Positions 59,701-64,000 of a stretch of 64,000 nt of DNA are shown here, piece by piece. The translations under genes and the position numbers were made by a program. The notes under the pieces were generated by a model. The model had not been told where the DNA came from. It ran no database searches and saw only the letters and a program-made list of their open reading frames with translations. The first letter of the stretch is position 1. The number at the start of each line of letters is the position of its first letter. The stretch spans positions 372,001-436,000 of the forward strand of contig JAPFFF010000055.1 in NCBI GenBank assembly GCA_039105265.1, given 5' to 3'. The stretch is from Tritrichomonas musculus (lineage: Eukaryota > Parabasalia > Tritrichomonadida > Tritrichomonadidae).

Positions 59701-60559
59701 ATTCAGGACTACCAGGAACATATCCCCAATCAGCATAATATAAAGGATTTGTTTTATCATCTATTACACCGTAAGCTTTCATTTCATAGAAGTCTGGTAA
59801 TGGAGAACGATATAATTTAAAGCAATTATCCGCATCTATTGTATTACACTTAAGATTTATTAATTTATTTGAATCATTAGCTTTGTCACAACTAACATTT
59901 GTTTTTTGATTTGCGATATAATTGATTTTCATAAATCCAGATGTATATAAATTTAATGGTGTATCACCTTTTTTATTTGACATATATATTTTTGCTCCAA
60001 CGTCATCTTCTTGATAAACTAACTCATAATTTCCATTTGAAATGTTAACAATAGGATTTTTAAACATGTTTTCTTTAGAAGTTTTAGTTATAATTGCTTT
60101 TGGTAATTTCATATATGCAGGTAATTCTATTTCGAATACATCACCGATATATTCACCAAATTCAGTTTTGATTGATAATGTGTTTAAATCTGGTTGATCT
60201 AAATTTTCCGTTAATTTATCTGAAGTAATGATGAAATCATATATACCATCTTCAAATGAAAAGTCACCATCATCACCATCTTGTTTATCTTCTAATGTTT
60301 TAATTCTTGATTCATGATTGTTTAATTCATCCGTAAATTTCATGGTTTGTTGATTGTATGAAGAAACTGAGGCGTCAATGTCAGCAAGTCTTAATGTTAA
60401 ACTTTGAGGATTTGTTGAAGTCATTATTATGTCAACATCAATAGTGGCATCATTGTGAACATGAATGTTTTTAAATTCTGAATCTTTATCGGGCATACCA
60501 CCTCCACCACCGATGAATGCTCCATCTTTTGCATTTTGTTTTGTAATTATTGCAGTCAT
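56711..60559 (-). CDS. Large fibre-like virion protein
   Basis: This 1282-residue protein has a glycine-rich start (GAFIGGGGGMPDKDSE), a short coiled coil (about 60-95), and several beta-rich stretches resembling repeats of one fold (about 100-550). A hydrophobic segment (WFDVVMDVVQISNFCFNF, about 575) and a second mixed region follow. From about 800 to 1010 there are phage-fibre-like repeats of the form YALKADI, FALKTDIPEIPTD, LANLSEYAKTQDLPDMTQ. The C-terminal 250 residues (NDFVIGAPVYMTGKVYKQ, YVGICVKIDEVNKCVTFASG, GVGDEVFIDEG) look like a chaperone- or peptidase-type trimer end. A receptor-binding spike is inferred. It is intact over 3.8 kb. Confidence 0.7.
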   Translation of the reverse strand: MTAIITKQNAKDGAFIGGGGGMPDKDSEFKNIHVHNDATIDVDIIMTSTNPQSLTLRLADIDASVSSYNQQTMKFTDELNNHESRIKTLEDKQDGDDGDFSFEDGIYDFIITSDKLTENLDQPDLNTLSIKTEFGEYIGDVFEIELPAYMKLPKAIITKTSKENMFKNPIVNISNGNYELVYQEDDVGAKIYMSNKKGDTPLNLYTSGFMKINYIANQKTNVSCDKANDSNKLINLKCNTIDADNCFKLYRSPLPDFYEMKAYGVIDDKTNPLYYADWGYVPGSPEFEALIEGQTFEFHDEAFGTDYKMTKQGNEWVGTNYSFNIPLKLTRKNPGSHEVAFICIAKNEANKKVLHTFADYDNQGNPFELLVNKGMLTPKDNCKIQTYKEDNDAWRVYIYPVKDFANCTYSATLNINNKTYDFIVDFEYKSSGLNNYKLQSDNYFELLEYHYTSPLQVGNPPYGLILYMPKDDELIYTIADVSYEKGINTFEFLANTGYYTVSPRPEACTTLYTNFNIQTSGVVIGENIESHVFVLNSLGNTVDIAVNQISALQNYCAKLEKEINDMKNKTNWFDVVMDVVQISNFCFNFGGLMKVGAEGIFGALKLAFSKNAGSTVKEVAYVDEIIDDGLVLAPHEVVEEKPYVETEIIIPDERLCFKYYCEHIETNYKIDVSFMVDDIGEMYRIYEYEYKENGSIECLNSDSADISAINCELVYEFPYLLIYGTIQPSFVKLKYTPAAKNDNELLLGETLTNNQLLTASATKKLIENHKNHLNESFANKLSETLNNYATVRYVQDNYPSYTYLNANFKNNDQLTNILNAYALKTDMTRAIEQVKSEIPEIIEGQTTIQFKIENNTIPDLDYDTYHEMIEQYGLDIVSSNNFYTGHYVHVDYSYNDDQPSQIMRMEGSGSSLWFLYDCHELINPGTGETPEILSCSITKNIEPTDKNAYSARYVSNTFALKTDIPEIPTDLVNESALATTLEPYAKLANLSEYAKTQDLPDMTQYETKTTAEGKYALKADISKEYFTDSSGEVYIKDPNNILTLGGANQTCSDAPLMVMKPNHSRNTRILSIGNQLDSSKERWLDFDINVKSDEATIKYNEITALKITQSKVCIMNAYDMDGNAYAKINSNTTITHYCPIEESMNSINDFVIGAPVYMTGKVYKQVKNERLCPGQSPWIPSTENDTTDCICSVKTNGRWNEYVGICVKIDEVNKCVTFASGGDYLVKVTDTSCYGVGDEVFIDEGELKTLTGQTAITSKIHRTTVGVITAKINDKMLAVFKT

Positions 60560-60664
60560 TTATTGATTTATTAATTATAAAAATAAAATATTTTAGTATA
60601 CGAAGTTTAGAGATTTTATTATATAAAACGGACCTAAAGGTCCTGAGTGTCATTTTGACCCGAA
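60560..60664. promoter_or_regulatory. Gap with hairpin GGACCTAAAGGTCC
   Basis: The perfect inverted repeat at 60630-60643 shares its CCTAAAGG core with the hairpin at 55736-55745. It follows the stop of the 60665-61006 gene and precedes the start of the large gene, so it may act in 3'-end formation or start control. Confidence 0.4.
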
Positions 60665-61006
60665 TCAATATTCAAATTTAAGGAAAAGGGTGAAGTTATC
60701 AGGTATTATTTCATTACCTTTTGCATCAGTGAACCATACTTTAAATCTATCATGGTTTGATGTATATTTATATTTTCTGTTGTCATCTGGAGGCGTTAAA
60801 TTAGCATACCAAACGAGAGAATCACAGTATTCATCACGTGGAACAAATGACGCGTGGCATTCGGTTTCGCCATCTAAATATCCATCACATGTAGCACGGC
60901 AATATTGAAATGAAATATATTTATCATTGCGAGAATTAACGAACTCAGGAGGAAATTTATTTTCATAGTCACGAGTGATAAAATAAGTTTTGGTTGTTTT
61001 ATGCAT
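60665..61006 (-). CDS. Small Polinton protein, possible minor capsid component
   Basis: This 113-residue, strand-rich protein has a final segment RFKVWFTDAKGNEIIPDNFTLFLKFEY read in two parts (VWFTDAKGNEI, NFTLFLKFEY). The same kind of end, WF.D..G..I.P..F.L.L, is familiar from jelly-roll virion proteins of related viruses. Length and position next to the capsid gene fit a penton-like or accessory capsid protein, but the size is at the low end. It is a single intact ORF. Confidence 0.5.
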   Translation of the reverse strand: MHKTTKTYFITRDYENKFPPEFVNSRNDKYISFQYCRATCDGYLDGETECHASFVPRDEYCDSLVWYANLTPPDDNRKYKYTSNHDRFKVWFTDAKGNEIIPDNFTLFLKFEY

Positions 61007-61063
61007 TTATGATTTGATAAAAATAAAAATATATAAATTTAAAACATGTAGCTTTTGGCTGCA

Positions 61064-61080
61064 GAATTCTTTTAGAATTC
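61064..61080 (-). terminator. Hairpin overlapping a stop codon
   Basis: GAATTCT-TTT-AGAATTC is a perfect 7-bp inverted repeat. The stop codon of the 61072-61542 gene lies in its loop region. Confidence 0.4.
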
Positions 61081-61542
61081 GTCTGGGTCTATTTCATCTT
61101 CATTTATGTTACATTTACTAGCTAATTCATTTACAATTTCAACTTTAGCATCAGACCTATTTTTAATGAATTCATTAAGTTTATTTTGGTTTTCACATTC
61201 TTTTACTACACATTCATGATAAAATGTTGTTTTATAATTTATTCTATCAGCTTTAATATAAGCTTTCATTAATCGTATTTGTGATCCTGACGTTAAGGCA
61301 CCGAAGGCACGTTTAGGAATAGTTAACCATTCACACTCAGGGAATAACTCTCTAAATTCTTTATATGTCATGACATTTTGGGTATTATTTTTATAAACTA
61401 ATGAAAGAAATAATATCTTTACGTTCATTTTGTATTTATAGAATTTATCAGTTATGAAGTCATCAAAATATACTTGAACAGCTTTAAGTTCTGATTCAGG
61501 AAGTTTTTCGAATAACTTATTAATGTTAATGTATTCACTCAT
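61072..61542 (-). CDS. Helical Polinton protein of unknown function
   Basis: This 156-residue protein appears all-helical. It has motifs LPESELKAVQVYFDDFITDK, TYKEFRELFPECEWLTIP and KRAFGALTSGSQIRLMKAYI, and an acidic end (NINEDEIDPDEF). No family is recognised. It lies between the capsid gene and the 113-residue gene in the same direction, so a structural or assembly role is inferred. Confidence 0.6.
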   Translation of the reverse strand: MSEYININKLFEKLPESELKAVQVYFDDFITDKFYKYKMNVKILFLSLVYKNNTQNVMTYKEFRELFPECEWLTIPKRAFGALTSGSQIRLMKAYIKADRINYKTTFYHECVVKECENQNKLNEFIKNRSDAKVEIVNELASKCNINEDEIDPDEF

Positions 61543-61640
61543 TTATATAGAAATAAAAAATTTGAAAAATAAGTTTTAAATAGATTTAAAAATTTTTGAA
61601 AATGTTTGAAATGAAAAAATAAATAAATTAATTATTAGAT

Positions 61641-63359
61641 TTATTCATAACCAACTGGAACACCTTTAGGGAAATATTCAACACCTTTTGTTGACCAAGC
61701 AAAGTATGTATCGCTACATATCCAAGCTTCAGGCGCAGGTGGGTGTTGATCTGGATATTCTGGATCAGGAATATAATAAGTGTCATCAATTCCTCTATAC
61801 ATTGGTTGACCACGGAATGTAACTGTAACAGAATTAGAGCCAGTATCGATTCCATCAAATACATAACCAGCGTTTGAACGTTCAAGTTGGAAGTTAATAC
61901 CAAAACTTGTTCCATCACTTCTGCAGTTTGAGTAACGTTTACCAGTTACTGGATCATTAAGGGGTTGAGTGAATGAATCCTCAAATTCTTGTGTAGCTTC
62001 AAGTGCTCCATCTAATTCATTAGCTATTAATTGATGTTGATAGAAACGAGCAGAGCAAGTGTTTGAAAATTCAGTATCTGGATAAGTTCTTTTATTAACG
62101 ACTAATTGAACGTTTTGATACATGATATTATCAAAGCATGTAATATCTAATGGACTCTTAGGGAACATCATGGTTATATTTGTTGCATTTCTAAGAGGAA
62201 TTGATTTTGATATTTCTAAACCATTAACTTTTGCAGTACCTTCAAATATTTCACGTGTTAATTCTTGTGATGGAACTAATAATGCAGTTTGTAATTCACG
62301 AATGAGTCCTTGATATACTCCAGGCTTGAGACCAAATCCTGAAAGATTTGATCGACCTAATTGAATGGTACCACCTAAAACATTTAATGTTATTTTACCA
62401 ACTTTCATATCAATACCGTTTGCTGCTGTTATAGTCAATTTATCATTTACTACTTTAGCTTTTGATACATTAACCTTTAATATATTTGGATCAGTTTCTT
62501 CGTTTTCATTTGGAGCTTCACCAGCTTTATATTGAACGACAATATTAGCTGGCTTTCCTACTTGTGTGAATTTACGAGTAATTGGAACGACAGCAGGCAT
62601 TTCTTCATCAATGGCTTTATCATCGAGAAATTGAAATGTTTCTTTAACAACATTAGGATTAACTTGAACCCAAACCATGGCACGAAGTGATGTTTTAACT
62701 TCTGCTTCAATTTCTCCACAAATATCGTTAGGGTAAAGTTGCCATGCTTGAAGTGCGAGCTGATCAGTAAACGGTATTGTTAATTCTATAGTTATTTTGT
62801 GTGGTTTACCATCGGCAACGTCTGCAAGTGGAATATACCATCCGCAAATTGAAGGTGAAAATTGAGATACATTTTCCCATGTTGAGTGAGAGAATTTTGA
62901 AGTTGCTTTAGCATCACGTGGTTTAATTGAATTATAAGCGAATGATTCACGCTGAAGTTCATCTTGTCTGTATGTATCTAAAAGTTTTCCATCAATCCAA
63001 AATCTACAGTCTTCATAAAATTCAACGGCATTTTTGAAACCAACAAATATTTGCAATAACTTATTAGTATCTGCGGAAACATCAATAGCTTCAGATAATT
63101 GAACGAGAAAATCCAAAAGAACCGTAGAAAATCCTTTTTCGATTTGTGAAATTGTATGTCCTGAATGAGTTAGTTTTATTCTTGTTTTGGTACCTACTGG
63201 CATTGGTGCATCTTTATTTGTGAATTCTTCCATAACTTGACTAAATGAATTATCTCCACCATTTCGTTGAATTAAATTTCTAAGTTTGTTTTGAAAGAAT
63301 GAGAGAATATCTCCTTCATCATTTCCTAAATTTTTCGTTTGAGCGTTTAAGTATGTCAT
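61641..63359 (-). CDS. Probable double jelly-roll major capsid protein
   Basis: This 572-residue protein is beta-rich with a helical N-terminus (GDILSFFQNKLRNLIQ). The stretch LQIFVGFKNAVEFYEDCRFW, KLLDTYRQDELQRESFAYN, GWYIPLADVADGKPHKITIE and PFTDQLALQAWQLYPNDI alternates strands and loops, as in the first jelly roll of Polinton capsid proteins. A second strand-rich half includes NATNITMMFPKSPLDITCF and VQLVVNKRTYPDTEF. Length (450-650 is usual) and location fit. No packaging ATPase is next to it in this window. The assignment is by layout, not by a diagnostic motif. Confidence 0.65.
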   Translation of the reverse strand: MTYLNAQTKNLGNDEGDILSFFQNKLRNLIQRNGGDNSFSQVMEEFTNKDAPMPVGTKTRIKLTHSGHTISQIEKGFSTVLLDFLVQLSEAIDVSADTNKLLQIFVGFKNAVEFYEDCRFWIDGKLLDTYRQDELQRESFAYNSIKPRDAKATSKFSHSTWENVSQFSPSICGWYIPLADVADGKPHKITIELTIPFTDQLALQAWQLYPNDICGEIEAEVKTSLRAMVWVQVNPNVVKETFQFLDDKAIDEEMPAVVPITRKFTQVGKPANIVVQYKAGEAPNENEETDPNILKVNVSKAKVVNDKLTITAANGIDMKVGKITLNVLGGTIQLGRSNLSGFGLKPGVYQGLIRELQTALLVPSQELTREIFEGTAKVNGLEISKSIPLRNATNITMMFPKSPLDITCFDNIMYQNVQLVVNKRTYPDTEFSNTCSARFYQHQLIANELDGALEATQEFEDSFTQPLNDPVTGKRYSNCRSDGTSFGINFQLERSNAGYVFDGIDTGSNSVTVTFRGQPMYRGIDDTYYIPDPEYPDQHPPAPEAWICSDTYFAWSTKGVEYFPKGVPVGYE

Positions 63360-63472
63360 TTTAAATATTGAAAAAAAATTAAATAATAAGTTAATAAAGA
63401 AAAGAATTTATAGTTTTGAAAAAAATAAATGAATTAAGAAATGAAAAATAAATTTTTTACATTAATGAAAAT

Positions 63473-63793
63473 ATGGCGTTTGGAAGTTGGTTTAAAAATA
63501 TTGTGAACGGAGCTAAAAACATAATTGGCAAAATAGTTCCAAAAGTAAAGAAAGCAGTTGAAACAGTTGGTAGATTTGCACCATTGATAGGACAAGCTGG
63601 TGATTTAATAGGTGGAAGTGCTGGTGAGGTAATAAATACAATCGGAAATGGTGTGAGTAAATTAAATGACAGAATTAATTATAAAGGTGGAAACGTTAAC
63701 GCGTTAGGTGCGAACGGTGCAGGAGCTCGAAGAATTGTAGGCGCAAATGGTGTAGGTATTAGAAGGTTTGATATTCCATTACTGAAGGAATAA
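63473..63793 (+). CDS. Small virion-like protein, MAFGSWFK type, second copy
   Basis: This 106-residue protein opens MAFGSWFKNIVNGAKNIIG, an amphipathic helix, and continues through VPKVKKAVETVGRFAPLIGQ. It ends with two GANGxG repeats (LGANGAGARR, VGANGVGIRR) and DIPLLKE. The repeats resemble cleavage sites of adenovirus-type proteases (small residue, Gly, x, Gly), as in pVI and pX precursors. It is divergent from the capsid gene and paralogous to 55755-55988. A minor capsid or membrane-active role is inferred. Confidence 0.7.
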   Translation: MAFGSWFKNIVNGAKNIIGKIVPKVKKAVETVGRFAPLIGQAGDLIGGSAGEVINTIGNGVSKLNDRINYKGGNVNALGANGAGARRIVGANGVGIRRFDIPLLKE

Positions 63794-63800
63794 AAATAAA

Positions 63801-63944
63801 TCATGAGTAAAGTCGTTTCCTCATTTCATCAGTTAATTCAGGTGGTTTATCGTTTAATGTTGGGGAAAGTTTCACAATGCGAATGAGTAAATTAGCGAGT
63901 TCAATAATTGCTAAACAACCAAGAAAAATTTCTGATAAACTCAT
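63801..63944 (-). CDS. 47-residue putative membrane protein
   Basis: A minus-strand ORF starts ATG at 63944 and ends at the TGA at 63801-63803. It encodes a hydrophobic helix (EIFLGCLAIIELANLLIRI) followed by a polar, charged C-terminus (DKPPELTDEMRKRLYS). It is convergent with the MAFGSWFK gene, 7 bp apart. The tight packing without overlap and the clean helix-tail design support a real gene. Its function is unknown, and it was too short for usual ORF cut-offs. Confidence 0.55.
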   Translation of the reverse strand: MSLSEIFLGCLAIIELANLLIRIVKLSPTLNDKPPELTDEMRKRLYS

Positions 63945-64000
63945 TTATTATTAATTAAAAATTTTTATTTTTGTTTTTAATTAAATGGATTTAAAAGTTA

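Larger units (their letters stand above)
48475..64000. mobile_element. Maverick/Polinton element, left 15.5 kb
   Basis: A protein-primed DNA polymerase B, a retroviral-type integrase, a probable major capsid protein and small virion-like proteins lie together from 49.2 kb to the window end. That combination defines Mavericks/Polintons. The putative left terminus starts AGTGGGGGGTTAATAATTG at 48475. Polinton ends typically begin AG and are flanked by 6-bp duplications, which would make ATAAGC (48469-48474) the target copy. The right end, the packaging ATPase and the adenovirus-type protease are not in the window. All genes are open, without stops. Confidence 0.9.

Overview
The window looks like a very AT-rich nuclear scaffold of a parabasalid protist, most likely Tritrichomonas or a close relative (inference; no rRNA is present). 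The basis is the gene mix: long intron-free ORFs for BspA-like leucine-rich-repeat (LRR) proteins, DUF3447/ankyrin proteins, a kinase fused to an F5/8C-like domain, VIT/VWA proteins, a cathepsin L-like protease, a caspase-like protein, eukaryotic tRNAs with poly-T terminators, and a Maverick/Polinton element.

Positions 1-48.4 kb are host DNA. Apparently intact genes are a BspA-like LRR protein (4.2-6.0 kb), a kinase with coiled coil and F5/8C-like domain (8.0-9.9), an acidic low-complexity protein (11.0-12.1), a possible C2 protein (13.4-14.1), a papain-family protease (14.5-15.5), an ankyrin protein (16.2-18.4), a VIT/VWA protein (21.1-23.3), a Cof-type HAD hydrolase (23.6-24.4), a glucokinase-like protein (25.0-26.2), a 1566-residue protein built of nine copies of an unrecognised module (26.7-31.4), a divergent Hsp70 (40.7-42.5), a caspase-like protein lacking catalytic residues (44.3-45.1) and a second BspA-like protein (46.0-48.4). 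Between them lie many broken genes: a VWA gene split by two transposon insertions, a PP1 relic, an ankyrin-LRR fusion, LRR relics and an ornithine decarboxylase scrap.

The host part also carries at least eight non-autonomous DNA transposons whose inverted repeats and target duplications can be read directly (TA, TTAA and 8-bp types), and an inverted duplication at 18.3-20.3 kb. That duplication carries two copies of a 14-3-3 C-terminal fragment, a tRNA-Val(GAC) in one arm and its truncated copy in the other.

From about 48.475 kb to the window end lies the left 15.5 kb of a Maverick/Polinton. It holds a putative terminus, an iterated AT-rich leader, a 1529-residue protein-primed DNA polymerase B with an HNH-type zinc module between its exonuclease and polymerase domains, a convergent retroviral-type integrase, small proteins of the MAFGSWFK type at both ends of the virion block, a 1282-residue fibre-like protein, several small unknown genes and a probable double jelly-roll major capsid protein. 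The packaging ATPase, the adenovirus-type protease and the right terminus are not seen and would lie beyond position 64000. All its genes are uninterrupted, in contrast to the decayed host repeats, which suggests a recent or functional element.
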